From: MGIIb-O2 sp002494975
Lineage (GTDB): Archaea > Thermoplasmatota > Poseidoniia > Poseidoniales > Thalassarchaeaceae
DNA length: 55,069 nt
Direction: 5' to 3'
Assembly (NCBI GenBank): GCA_028355015.1
Contig: JAOMRN010000006.1
Coordinates: 1-55,069 of the forward strand
The position numbers were made by a program, and so were the translations under genes. Shown here piece by piece: positions 17,760 through 28,569 of this stretch (position 1 is its first letter; the number at the start of each line of letters is the position of its first letter). Under the pieces are notes generated by a model that saw nothing but the letters and a program-made list of their open reading frames with translations, had not been told where the DNA came from and ran no database searches.

Positions 17760-19625
17760 TTAAAGGCTATTCCAATCACTAACATCATCAACTAAATCCA
17801 TTACATTACCTTTTCTAATACCATTTTTATTATCAGTGAAATGCATAGCGTGGAAAATCCTCATCCCTATGGCCATATCTGGTTGATTGGTAAGAATAGG
17901 AGTTAAACGCCCATAATCAGTAGCCCATTCTAGAGCGTGAGGTGTTAATTCAGATATTAAATCACTAATAATATTTGGAGTGGTTGCTGTCCCCGCGGGT
18001 ACTTTCGGCCGACTGACTATATGTTTAGGTAATTTAGTTAAATTAGCCGCCTCTCTTAGAGCCATCTTCTCATCTAAACCACTTAATTTCCAGTCTAAAG
18101 GTATTTTATGCGATTCATTCCTATGCTTTGTTGATAAGAATGGAACCCTTGCCTCTACACCAAAAGCCATGCTATGTCTATCTCCCAATCTAAGTTGAAA
18201 ATTTGTCAATTGTCCTCTATCTAATTCAAACTGTAGTGCATCTCTGAGATTCGAGAATTTATCTTTGGCAGAAAAATTATTATCAATCCATGGTTGACCT
18301 GCTCCAATATGATTTTTATCAATAGATATATCTCCAAATAAAGATAAACGTTCATCAATTAATCTTGCATGTTCTGACAGATTCTTATGCCTCGAATACC
18401 CTGCATGTAATTCATCAGCACCTTGCCCACAAATACCAACTTTCACTTGGTTGGACATACTTTCAAATAATGGCTGCCAGAAAAGTACAGAAACATCAAG
18501 ATCTTCACCGCTCCAAACAAAATTAGGTAAAACATCCCAAAATTTATCTTTATCTATTATTATTTTATGGTGTTTTAATTCATGATTTTGTGCAACTTCT
18601 ATTGCAGCAATCATATCTGGGTTGTCTTCATCTCCTGCTACGGTCCAACATTCAGGAACAGAGCTTCCCGAAGAATTTGCAATATCTTGCGTTATGGCTG
18701 CCAATAAACTTGAATCTAAGCCCCCTGAAAGGACTAATCCTATTGGAACATCAGACATCATTCGATCTTCTACACTAGAATAAAGTGTATCCAGCAACTC
18801 TTTCGCTCCGATTTTTGGATCCCAAAAATTTTCAGGAGAAATATTTTCTTGATTGTATCTAGATACCCCAGTTAATACAGCCCTACCATTAATATCCAAT
18901 GACCAAGTTTCGATGGTCCCTTGAGCTACTGATGTAACACCTGAAAATAAAGTTGTATAATCAAGAGGGTATTCATATGCCAATCTAACTGCTAGTGAGT
19001 TAATATCGGGTTTTGAAATAAAGTCAGGATGAGCATAAAATGATTTTATTTCAGAACCAAAAAGAAGTGTTCCGTCAGGAAGTATTGTTCTGAATAAAGG
19101 TTTGACACCCATGGGATCTCTACAAAGAATTAGTTCACGAGATAGAGGATCCCATATTGCAAATCCCCAAACGCCATCTAATTTTGAAATCCATGATTTA
19201 TGCTTCTCTGCACTATTACCATCAATATCGGCATTTTTAGTGCGGAACAAACCTCCTACTTTCTTACCTACTGGAATCAAAGGTGGTTTTACATTGTTAA
19301 ATGAAAATTTTCTATGTAGAGCAAGTATAGTCTCGGCATCACCAGAAGTTTGCCAAGGATAATTAGATATTGAATTCTTAATTCTAGTATGATTATAAAT
19401 TTCTCCATTTTGAACTAAAACACAACCGTGATCAGATTTAATCGGTTGCCACGAACCATTAATATCTACAATCGCTAAACGAGATTGAGATAGGGTGACA
19501 CCAGCTTTACCCACCTCATCTACATATCCTCCGAATCCATCTGGCCCTCTATGAGACAAGCACGCCGCCATGGAGTTGGAAATAGATAGGTCGGCATTGC
19601 CTAAAATACCAGCAATACCGCACAC
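17760..19625 (-). CDS. asnB: Asparagine synthetase, glutamine-hydrolysing
   Basis: 621 residues. The N-terminus MCGIAGILGN gives the class II glutaminase nucleophile Cys2, and LSHRGPDG and NGEIYNH follow. The synthetase half has the PP-loop SGGLDSSL at about residue 300. It converts aspartate, glutamine and ATP to asparagine (or, in paralogs, amidates another carboxylate). The glutaminase domain has a ~34-residue insert at about 110-145 (around VKPPLIPVGKK) before the conserved LDGVWGFAIWD. It is a single gene on the minus strand, with no partner to suggest a special substrate. Confidence 0.95.
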   Translation of the reverse strand: MCGIAGILGNADLSISNSMAACLSHRGPDGFGGYVDEVGKAGVTLSQSRLAIVDINGSWQPIKSDHGCVLVQNGEIYNHTRIKNSISNYPWQTSGDAETILALHRKFSFNNVKPPLIPVGKKVGGLFRTKNADIDGNSAEKHKSWISKLDGVWGFAIWDPLSRELILCRDPMGVKPLFRTILPDGTLLFGSEIKSFYAHPDFISKPDINSLAVRLAYEYPLDYTTLFSGVTSVAQGTIETWSLDINGRAVLTGVSRYNQENISPENFWDPKIGAKELLDTLYSSVEDRMMSDVPIGLVLSGGLDSSLLAAITQDIANSSGSSVPECWTVAGDEDNPDMIAAIEVAQNHELKHHKIIIDKDKFWDVLPNFVWSGEDLDVSVLFWQPLFESMSNQVKVGICGQGADELHAGYSRHKNLSEHARLIDERLSLFGDISIDKNHIGAGQPWIDNNFSAKDKFSNLRDALQFELDRGQLTNFQLRLGDRHSMAFGVEARVPFLSTKHRNESHKIPLDWKLSGLDEKMALREAANLTKLPKHIVSRPKVPAGTATTPNIISDLISELTPHALEWATDYGRLTPILTNQPDMAIGMRIFHAMHFTDNKNGIRKGNVMDLVDDVSDWNSL

Positions 19626-19677
19626 AAATATGCCTGCTATACACTGTTATTTAAGCCAACCAGTTCCAAGTGCTGAA

Positions 19678-19794
19678 CTAGAAATAAATTACGTATATCC
19701 CTAAGGATGCCAATGAGGCAATAACCCATACCATAACGTAGGTATTTTGTGAAAGTGACGATTCAACGATTTGGTTTTGCTCTTCATCATCCAT
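19678..19794 (-). CDS. 38-residue single-span membrane protein
   Basis: A short open frame: an acidic N-terminus (MDDEEQNQIVESS), one transmembrane helix (VMVWVIASLASLGIYVIYF), then TAG. A TCTTATTA TATA-like stretch lies about 25 bases upstream of the ATG, in keeping with a nearly leaderless transcript. The charge layout (acidic head, helix, end) resembles other archaeal small membrane proteins. No homolog recognised. It lies between asnB and the kinase-like gene, all on the minus strand. Confidence 0.45.
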   Translation of the reverse strand: MDDEEQNQIVESSLSQNTYVMVWVIASLASLGIYVIYF

Positions 19795-19847
19795 GTGTAT
19801 CGTACGTTCGAGAAGTAATAAGACTGTAAACATGACGCCATGAGATT

Positions 19848-20522
19848 TCAGAAAAACGATTCTAAAATAAGTAATGCAATTAATGGTAGTAATACCATGG
19901 TTGCATTATCATCTATCCATTTAACACTTGGCAATTCACCTAATACTGTCAGCGGAGCCAGAATTAATGAGGCTAAGAAAGGAGTACCCAAGAAGTACGA
20001 ACTACCAAACCAGATCATATATGATACCGCTAAACCGCCTAATATAGCGGCTTTAAGGCCTCTTTTAGATCGTTTTATTTCACCCATGATCGGATCTACA
20101 AATGTCAAACCCCATATCAAAGGAGCCGCATAGAGACCTGATTTCATCCCTTCTGAGCTATCAGAACCGGGCGATAATAATAATGCTAAACATACTGCAA
20201 AAGCACCCCATGCTAAGGCAGATATTTGTTTTGCTTCATATTCTCTTTGACCAATAATTATTATTCCAAAATATAATCTTATCATTTCAAGGAATACTAA
20301 GCTCAGACATGCATAGGTTACAAGTTCATTTGGAGTTAGAGAAAAAAAATCAGCGAGATTCTCTCCTTTGATGAAATACAATATAGGAATTATCGCCATA
20401 AAAACATGAGTGAACCTTCTGAAAAAATGGCCACCAAGTCCACCTACAGAGTGCTTGGCATGATCGATATCTATTGGTATTTCATTGTCTGTCATAGATT
20501 TATCTCCATTAGAATTAATCAT
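19848..20522 (-). CDS. Polyprenol/dolichol-kinase-like integral membrane protein
   Basis: 224 residues with about six or seven transmembrane helices. RRFTHVFMAIIPILY near the N-terminus and GELPSVKWIDDNATM near the C-terminus match the R(K)xxH and E-x-P...DDN motifs of the CTP-dependent dolichol/phytol kinase and cytidylyltransferase-like family. A likely role is phosphorylation or activation of an isoprenoid alcohol for lipid or glycan synthesis; substrate unknown. The start ATG overlaps the meaB stop by one base (TAATG), indicating coupled translation. Confidence 0.65.
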   Translation of the reverse strand: MINSNGDKSMTDNEIPIDIDHAKHSVGGLGGHFFRRFTHVFMAIIPILYFIKGENLADFFSLTPNELVTYACLSLVFLEMIRLYFGIIIIGQREYEAKQISALAWGAFAVCLALLLSPGSDSSEGMKSGLYAAPLIWGLTFVDPIMGEIKRSKRGLKAAILGGLAVSYMIWFGSSYFLGTPFLASLILAPLTVLGELPSVKWIDDNATMVLLPLIALLILESFF

Positions 20523-21385
20523 TAAAGTCTACCCAATGCCTCATCGAGATTTATCTTTCCTGACTCTAGGTCTAATAATATATCATTGAAAGAAGGATTG
20601 GAAAGTAGCAAATAATCCCATGCTGAAAGTAGTCTTTCTTTCATTCTAAGAGAATTTCTTTCATTATTGATTTTTAATTTCTCTATCTCATTTATTAAAT
20701 TAGAAATTCCATCATTATTCAATGCCGAGGTTAGAAGAACCAGCTTGTTACTATCTTTATCTGAGTAACTAAATGAGTTTTTGACAAAATTAGAAGCATT
20801 CAGGGCATTGGGTAAATCCGATTTATTGATCACAATTAAATCCGCTAATTCCATTATCCCTGCCTTTTCTGCTTGAATAATATCTCCTCGATCGGGGCCA
20901 TCTACTAACATCACCCTGTCTGCAAATGCGACAATACGAATCTCTGACTGTCCACTACCCACTGTTTCAATGATAATTCTTGACCAGCCACATAAACTAA
21001 GTAGATTAATCATGGAATCTAAAAATGGAACCAAACCACCAGGGTGGTTCCTAGTAGCTAAACTACGTACAAATACAGATTTGCTAGAATCCGCAGAAGA
21101 CATCCTCATACGATCAGCAAGTAATGCACCTCCACTTTTAGGAGATGAGGGGTCGACAGCCAATACTGCAACTTTTTCCCCTCTACTTACCCACTCATCT
21201 ATCATTCTACCAATTAGAGTAGATTTGCCAACCCCTGGTGGCCCGGTAACGCCTAGTACCCAAGATTTTGAAGGCTCAAGAGGTAGGGTATCGCCAGATT
21301 CTATAGAAGATAACAGCCTGGCTAATTCTCTCCTATTACCACTTATAGCGAGATTAATACTTTCCTGAATCAATCCCATCTCCAC
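20522..21385 (-). CDS. meaB: MeaB/ArgK-type G3E-like GTPase, chaperone of methylmalonyl-CoA mutase
   Basis: 287 residues. P-loop GPPGVGKST at about 48-56, VDPSSPKSGGALLADRMRM, the switch ETVGSGQSE (family usually ETVGVGQSE) and NKSD for guanine. MeaB proteins load and protect the adenosylcobalamin of methylmalonyl-CoA mutase. The reported start is a GTG; an ATG six bases on is also possible. It overlaps the B12-subunit gene upstream by 16 bases, which fits the role. Confidence 0.93.
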   Translation of the reverse strand: MEMGLIQESINLAISGNRRELARLLSSIESGDTLPLEPSKSWVLGVTGPPGVGKSTLIGRMIDEWVSRGEKVAVLAVDPSSPKSGGALLADRMRMSSADSSKSVFVRSLATRNHPGGLVPFLDSMINLLSLCGWSRIIIETVGSGQSEIRIVAFADRVMLVDGPDRGDIIQAEKAGIMELADLIVINKSDLPNALNASNFVKNSFSYSDKDSNKLVLLTSALNNDGISNLINEIEKLKINNERNSLRMKERLLSAWDYLLLSNPSFNDILLDLESGKINLDEALGRL

Positions 21386-21813
21386 CTAGAATCTTCCCCT
21401 ACACCTACTTCTAAGTTATTTTTTCTGCGCTCAGAGATAGTTTCTAGAAATTTGATTATTGAAGTAGTAGATGTGCCGGGGCCAAAAATAGCCCTCACAC
21501 CCAAAGAGTGAAGAAAATCTCTATCTGATTCAGGAATAATGCCCCCTGCAAATACTACAATATCACCCATCTTATTAGATATCAATTCTTGACAGACTTT
21601 GGGTATCAGTACATTGTGAGCACCAGATAAGGTAGAAAGTCCCACAGCAACTGCATCTTCATCCATAACTACACGTACTATCTCTGAAGGTTTTCTCCTC
21701 AGACCTGTATAAATTACTTCATGTCCTGCATCGCGTAATGCACGGGCAATAACCTTGGCACCACGATCATGACCGTCAAGACCCGGCTTCGCAACGACAA
21801 TACGCATACCCAT
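21370..21813 (-). CDS. Methylmalonyl-CoA mutase, small B12-binding subunit
   Basis: 147 residues, the size of a stand-alone cobalamin-binding subunit. It shows the DxHxxG signature in KPGLDGHDRGAK (residues ~10-20), with the lower-axial His, then GLSTLSGAH and AGGIIPESD. With the large catalytic subunit (not in the window) it would isomerise methylmalonyl-CoA to succinyl-CoA. First gene of a minus-strand set with meaB and the kinase-like gene, divergent from the carboxyltransferase across a 111-base gap. Confidence 0.93.
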   Translation of the reverse strand: MGMRIVVAKPGLDGHDRGAKVIARALRDAGHEVIYTGLRRKPSEIVRVVMDEDAVAVGLSTLSGAHNVLIPKVCQELISNKMGDIVVFAGGIIPESDRDFLHSLGVRAIFGPGTSTTSIIKFLETISERRKNNLEVGVGEDSRWRWD

Positions 21814-21924
21814 ACAAACTTGTCCGAGCGGTCAAACGATTTCAAACAACCGATTTACTGAACTTTGGGAGTTCCCCCATGAGTAATGCTAATTGGGTGG
21901 CTTTCACCAATCATGTATTATCAC

Positions 21925-23478
21925 ATGTCAGGCGTAAAGGAACGTATCGACGATCTCCGTCGAAGAAAAGCCCAATCTGAGGCAGGAGGGGGGCAAAATA
22001 GGATTGCCGCCCAACATTCGAAAGGGAAATTGACTGCTAGAGAAAGAATAGAACAATTGCTAGATGAAAATTCATTTATGGAGGTTGATTCTCTAGTAGA
22101 ACATAGGTGCAGAGATTTTGAAATGGATAAGAATATCATACCAGGTGACGGAGTTGTGTGTGGTCATGGGACTATTAATGGTAGAACTGTTTATTGTTTT
22201 GCACAAGATTTCACTGTATATGGAGGTTCGTTAGGAGAAATGCATGGCTTGAAAATATGTAAAATATTAGATATGGCTCTAAAAACAGGAGCGCCAGTCA
22301 TTGGATTAAATGATAGTGGAGGTGCTAGAATTCAAGAAGGTGTAGCGAGTTTAGGTTCTTATGCAGAGATATTCTTCAGAAATGTCCGAGCAAGTGGAGT
22401 AATTCCACAAATCTCAGTAATTATGGGACCATGTGCAGGAGGTGCTGTATATTCTCCAGCAATCACCGACTTCGTAATTATGGTAGATAAAACATCTCAT
22501 ATGTTCATTACAGGACCTGAAGTGATTAAAACAGTAACAAATGAAGAAGTGTCCTTTGAAGACTTAGGTGGAGCATCTACTCATGCCACGAAATCAGGAG
22601 TGACGCATTTCACAGCAGAAAATGATGACGAAGCACTAGAAGTCGTGAGAGAATTAATTCAATTATTACCTTCAAATAATCTTGAAAAACCTCCTGTATT
22701 ACCTACTAATGACCCCCTTTCTAGGATTTGTGAAGAATTAGACGATCTAATACCAGAAATCCCGACACAACCTTACGATATGCTGAATGTAATAGAATCA
22801 ATAGTAGACGACGGTGCTTTTTTAGAAGTTCAAGCCGACTTTGCACCGAATATCATTGTTGGTTATTCGAGACTAGGGGGTCACACGGTAGGAGTAGTAG
22901 CCAATCAGCCTAAAGTATTGGCAGGCTGCCTAGATATTGATGCTTCAGTAAAGGCAGCAAGATTCGTGAGATTCTGTGATGCTTTTAATATACCAATTGT
23001 AACTCTAGTTGACGTACCTGGTTTTCTACCTGGAGCGAATCAAGAGTGGGGTGGGATAATACGTCATGGAGCAAAATTACTCTATGCATATGCTGAAGCA
23101 ACTGTGCCAAAAATCACTGTAATTACGAGAAAAGCATATGGTGGCGCATATGACGTAATGTCATCGAAGCATATTAGAGGAGATTATAATATAGCGTGGC
23201 CAAGTGCTCAACTCGCAGTAATGGGAGCAGATGGAGCAGTGCAAATAATCCATAAAAGGAGAATTAATACTGCAGGAAATCCTGAACAAGAAAGAGAGAG
23301 GCTCGTGGATGATTATAATGAAACATTTGCCAATCCTTACCAAGCTGCTGCTCTAGGTTATCTAGATGATGTAATTCAGCCAAGAGAAACTAGAAAAGTA
23401 CTTACAAAGGCTCTTGGAGCACTTTTAGATAAGGAAGAAAGTAGACCGGCAAGAAAACATGGGAACATTCCATTGTGA
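21925..23478 (+). CDS. pccB: Propionyl/acetyl-CoA carboxylase, carboxyltransferase (beta) subunit
   Basis: 517 residues from MSGVKERIDDLRRR; the frame extends 13 codons upstream but the conserved start is here. Features of the PccB/AccD5 family: GKLTARERIEQLLD, NDSGGARIQEG, GPCAGGAVYSPA and RKAYGGAYDVM. It moves the carboxyl from biotin to propionyl-CoA (or acetyl-CoA). Followed by a small basic protein and the biotin carrier. The biotin carboxylase subunit is absent from this cluster and must be elsewhere. Confidence 0.95.
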   Translation: MSGVKERIDDLRRRKAQSEAGGGQNRIAAQHSKGKLTARERIEQLLDENSFMEVDSLVEHRCRDFEMDKNIIPGDGVVCGHGTINGRTVYCFAQDFTVYGGSLGEMHGLKICKILDMALKTGAPVIGLNDSGGARIQEGVASLGSYAEIFFRNVRASGVIPQISVIMGPCAGGAVYSPAITDFVIMVDKTSHMFITGPEVIKTVTNEEVSFEDLGGASTHATKSGVTHFTAENDDEALEVVRELIQLLPSNNLEKPPVLPTNDPLSRICEELDDLIPEIPTQPYDMLNVIESIVDDGAFLEVQADFAPNIIVGYSRLGGHTVGVVANQPKVLAGCLDIDASVKAARFVRFCDAFNIPIVTLVDVPGFLPGANQEWGGIIRHGAKLLYAYAEATVPKITVITRKAYGGAYDVMSSKHIRGDYNIAWPSAQLAVMGADGAVQIIHKRRINTAGNPEQERERLVDDYNETFANPYQAAALGYLDDVIQPRETRKVLTKALGALLDKEESRPARKHGNIPL

Positions 23479-23487
23479 GGATTATTA

Positions 23488-23688
23488 ATGATAAAAAAGA
23501 AGGAAAGGAAGGATTTTCTCAGAAGAGTCGCTATTGCAGCGGTAATTCTGCATTCCTCTGAAGGAGAATTTCTAACTCCATCGACATATAGAGAGAAAGG
23601 AAAAGAATGGTCAATAGACCATAGAAGGACATTGATAGGCAGAAGAAATTTGTTTAGATCAAAGTCGAAAAGAAGCACGTCGAGGTGA
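23488..23688 (+). CDS. Small basic protein between carboxyltransferase and biotin carrier
   Basis: 66 residues, strongly basic (KKKERKDFLRR, RSKSKRSTSR). GAGG lies nine bases before the ATG and the stop is four bases before the carrier gene, so it is clearly part of the operon. In Haloferax mediterranei a small third subunit (PccX) is needed for propionyl-CoA carboxylase; this gene has a comparable size and position, but I see no certain sequence match. Confidence 0.6.
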   Translation: MIKKKERKDFLRRVAIAAVILHSSEGEFLTPSTYREKGKEWSIDHRRTLIGRRNLFRSKSKRSTSR

Positions 23689-23692
23689 TATT

Positions 23693-24103
23693 ATGTCTGA
23701 AAAAAGAAAGGTCACAGTAGATGGAGAAGAATTTGAGGTGATACTTGAAAAAAAGGGGGAGAATTGGGATGTTGAAATTGAAGGTTTTAATTTCTCTATT
23801 AAAATAGATCAAGGAAATTCTACAAATTCATCAAAAAAGAGGAAAAGAGGAGGCAGTAAAAGAAAACTGTCAGGAAAAATATCTTCATCAATACCTGGAA
23901 AAATAGTCTCATTAAATGTCAAATTAGGAGATATAGTTAAGCAGGGCCAAGTTGTAATGATACTAGAGGCCATGAAAATGCAAAATGAGATTCAAGCACC
24001 ATTATCAGGAGAAATTATTGAGATAAATTATCTATCTGGAGAAAGTATTGAAGCTAATATGCCATTGATCGTAATAGAACCGAAGGATATTAGCAAAAAT
24101 TAG
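23693..24103 (+). CDS. Biotin carboxyl carrier protein
   Basis: 136 residues. The C-terminal ~70 residues are a biotinyl domain: SIPGKIVSLNVKLGD, then EAMKMQNEI with the lysine to be biotinylated, and a mirrored half ending MPLIVIEP. The N-terminal half is a beta-rich segment followed by a basic Ser/Lys linker (SSKKRKRGGSKRK). GAGGTGA precedes the start. It is a separate carrier, not fused to a biotin carboxylase as in many propionyl-CoA carboxylases. The cognate ligase is probably the fusion at 7852-9228. Confidence 0.95.
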   Translation: MSEKRKVTVDGEEFEVILEKKGENWDVEIEGFNFSIKIDQGNSTNSSKKRKRGGSKRKLSGKISSSIPGKIVSLNVKLGDIVKQGQVVMILEAMKMQNEIQAPLSGEIIEINYLSGESIEANMPLIVIEPKDISKN

Positions 24104-24138
24104 AGAAGTTCAATTAAGGTATAGTCAGGCGGAAGAAT

Positions 24139-24369
24139 ATGAATAGTTGCGATTATGAAGAATGTACAGAGATTGGTAGCAATATCAGTCGTTTATCGCC
24201 AGAAGGATTTCTAGTTTCAACTGGCAACAAAGCTTATTCATTCAGAGAGGCATATAAAAGATTCCATTATTGCGAGTTACATCATGAATTATTGATGAAA
24301 AATGTATGGAATCGAGTGAGAAAAACTGACAACAAAGGAGATGATCACGTGGCTCCTACTGCAATATAA
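24139..24369 (+). CDS. Small Cys/His protein, possible zinc binder
   Basis: 76 residues with CDYEEC near the start and YCELHH at about residue 44-49, spacing that could coordinate one zinc ion. AGGCGG stands ahead of the ATG. It is 35 bases downstream of the biotin carrier gene and may be co-transcribed with it. No family recognised. Ends directly against the convergent aIF6 gene. Confidence 0.6.
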   Translation: MNSCDYEECTEIGSNISRLSPEGFLVSTGNKAYSFREAYKRFHYCELHHELLMKNVWNRVRKTDNKGDDHVAPTAI

Positions 24370-25032
24370 TCAAATAAGACCTAAAGCATCTTCAATTCTA
24401 TTCAATTCAGGACCTGTCGACCCCGAACCTACTAGTGCATTAGTATCTGAAGTAACACAACCAGCACCTACGTAAGGTGAACCAAAACATACAGTGCCCA
24501 CCATTACTGGTACGTCCATAGTTTTCTCAATTTCACTAACCTCGTAACTTGTAATATCAGGATGTGCTAAAATTCCCTTGTTATTGGCTACAAGTAGTGA
24601 ACCAACTGTATCTTGACCCGAGACCCTAACTCTAGAGGTTTTGACACCGAGTATCTCTCCAATCAATTCAACCCCTGGGTTAGGGATTGATTTGCTGACT
24701 ACAGCGCCGAAATCATTGCATTCAAGTAAATTACCTGCTGCATTTACGCCACTCTCTAGAATTACAACCTCTCCATAACTAGATAATATATCGAGATCTT
24801 CTTCGGTAGCAATATCCGCTACAGCAATCCCTTTACTGTTACCACATATGAGACTACCAATTAAAGCAGAACCACCAATTAACAATGGATTCATTTCAAT
24901 GTCGAAAACTTGTGCTATTTCTTCAATTACTGACTTATCAAGAGATGCAGGGTAAAATAAATTATTTCCAACTACACTTAGATAAACGCCGACTTGAGAA
25001 TGTCCTAGTATATCTCCTGTTGATATTGTCAT
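24370..25032 (-). CDS. eif6: Translation initiation factor 6 (aIF6)
   Basis: 220 residues with the five-fold pseudo-repeat of the family, seen as recurring segments such as GNNLFYPASL, NSKGIAVAD, NDFGAVVS and NNKGILAHPD. aIF6 binds the large ribosomal subunit and blocks premature joining to the small one. A strong GGAGG lies seven bases before the ATG, and AAATTATAA upstream could be its own TATA box. The gene begins ~70 bases after the 3' end of 5S rRNA on the same strand. Confidence 0.95.
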   Translation of the reverse strand: MTISTGDILGHSQVGVYLSVVGNNLFYPASLDKSVIEEIAQVFDIEMNPLLIGGSALIGSLICGNSKGIAVADIATEEDLDILSSYGEVVILESGVNAAGNLLECNDFGAVVSKSIPNPGVELIGEILGVKTSRVRVSGQDTVGSLLVANNKGILAHPDITSYEVSEIEKTMDVPVMVGTVCFGSPYVGAGCVTSDTNALVGSGSTGPELNRIEDALGLI

Positions 25033-25100
25033 ACTATTGCCTCCACATTTTTATGGCTACGCCCATGATTGTTATAATTTGTGCGGGGAGGAAAGAGAGT

Positions 25101-25222
25101 GTGGCACAACGACAAACGTTCCCGTGGGCTTTCGCACCACAGTACAAGAAATGACGCAGAAGGGCTTGACTTCCGGGTTCGAGATGGGACCGGGTAGTAC
25201 CCCTTCGCTATGGCCGTGCACA
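25101..25222 (-). rRNA. rrf: 5S ribosomal RNA
   Basis: Minus-strand sequence has the 5S hallmarks GGCCATAGCG near the 5' end, the loop C/helix III stretch CCCATCTCGAACCCGGAAG and a GGGAACG segment near the 3' end. The ends (GTGCAC near 25216-25221 and GTGCCAC near 25101-25107 on the RNA strand) pair to form helix I with one bulge. About 122 nt; exact ends are estimated. A T-rich stretch follows the 3' end. Confidence 0.9.
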
Positions 25223-25260
25223 ACTCTCTTTCGAATTTGATGAATTGATATGACTGTTGG

Positions 25261-25285
25261 ACAGAGGCCCACAATAGAGCCCTGT
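25261..25285 (-). other. Stem-loop in the 23S-5S spacer
   Basis: ACAGAGGC (25261-25268) pairs with GCCCTGT (25279-25285), seven base pairs with one bulged A and a 10-nt loop. On the RNA strand it is preceded by a T/A-rich run just after 23S. It may guide spacer processing or termination between the two rRNAs. The rest of the ~100-base spacer shows no tRNA. Confidence 0.45.
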
Positions 25286-25311
25286 ATTAATTTAATTTTA
25301 AAAAATTGGTG

Positions 25312-25325
25312 TGTAGAAATTGATG

Positions 25326-25331
<6 letters not shown>
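25312..25331 (-). repeat. 3' arm of the 23S processing helix
   Basis: Reads AGCATTCATCAATTTCTACA in the transcript. It pairs with the segment at 28201-28221 before the 23S 5' end, forming a long helix that brackets the 23S precursor, as expected for processing by the archaeal splicing endonuclease or a related activity. Confidence 0.7.
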
Positions 25332-28200
<2,869 letters not shown>

Positions 28201-28210
<10 letters not shown>

Positions 28211-28221
28211 TAATTTCTACA
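28201..28221 (-). repeat. 5' arm of the 23S processing helix
   Basis: In the transcript this segment begins TGTAGAAATTAATAAAATGC and is the partner of 25312-25331; about 18 of 20 positions pair, with small mismatches or bulges in the middle. It marks the approximate 5' boundary of mature 23S. Confidence 0.7.
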
Positions 28222-28480
28222 TTCCCACTTTCTATTTATTATCTTAACACAGGGACTCATTGTGAGTCCTCTGGTGTCCAGGCATATCAATTCTGGTATC
28301 TCAGACCACTCCGTCTCCCCGCAGGGCGAAGCAGTCTCAACCACTAACCTTGATACATGGCAGTACCAAAGCGCACTATAAGCAGCCGTCCGACCTACCT
28401 TTGGTATATGAAGTAAAGGGTTGCGACTCCCCCATGAAAGAGGCTGAGTATAACGAATATACAGTTGCTAGTTAATTATT
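28222..28480 (-). ncRNA. Long structured 23S leader, possibly a separate ncRNA
   Basis: About 250 GC-rich noncoding bases upstream of 23S. Hairpins seen: TACCAAAG 28364-28371 with CTTTGGTA 28399-28406 (8 bp); GGACTCA 28253-28259 with TGAGTCC 28263-28269 (7 bp, 3-nt loop); and an imperfect GC-rich hairpin around 28303-28335. GTATATTC on the minus strand near 28455-28463 could be the TATA box. No tRNA T-arm, SRP GGAAGGGAGC-type or RNase P signature was found. The remainder to 28569 is AT-rich with a second TATA-like GGTATATTTTCG and nothing else visible. Confidence 0.45.
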
Positions 28481-28569
28481 TTTTTGGGAAAACAATGAAT
28501 CGAAAATATACCTATTTCGACTGAAAAATATCTAAAACCGGAGCCGCTAAACTCAGTTAAAGAATCGAA

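Noticed and set aside
28222..28480. SRP (7S) RNA, RNase P RNA or a tRNA upstream of 23S
   Set aside because: The SRP apical GGAAGGGAGCAGCC-type loop, RNase P conserved boxes and a tRNA T-arm (GGTTCRA) are all missing.
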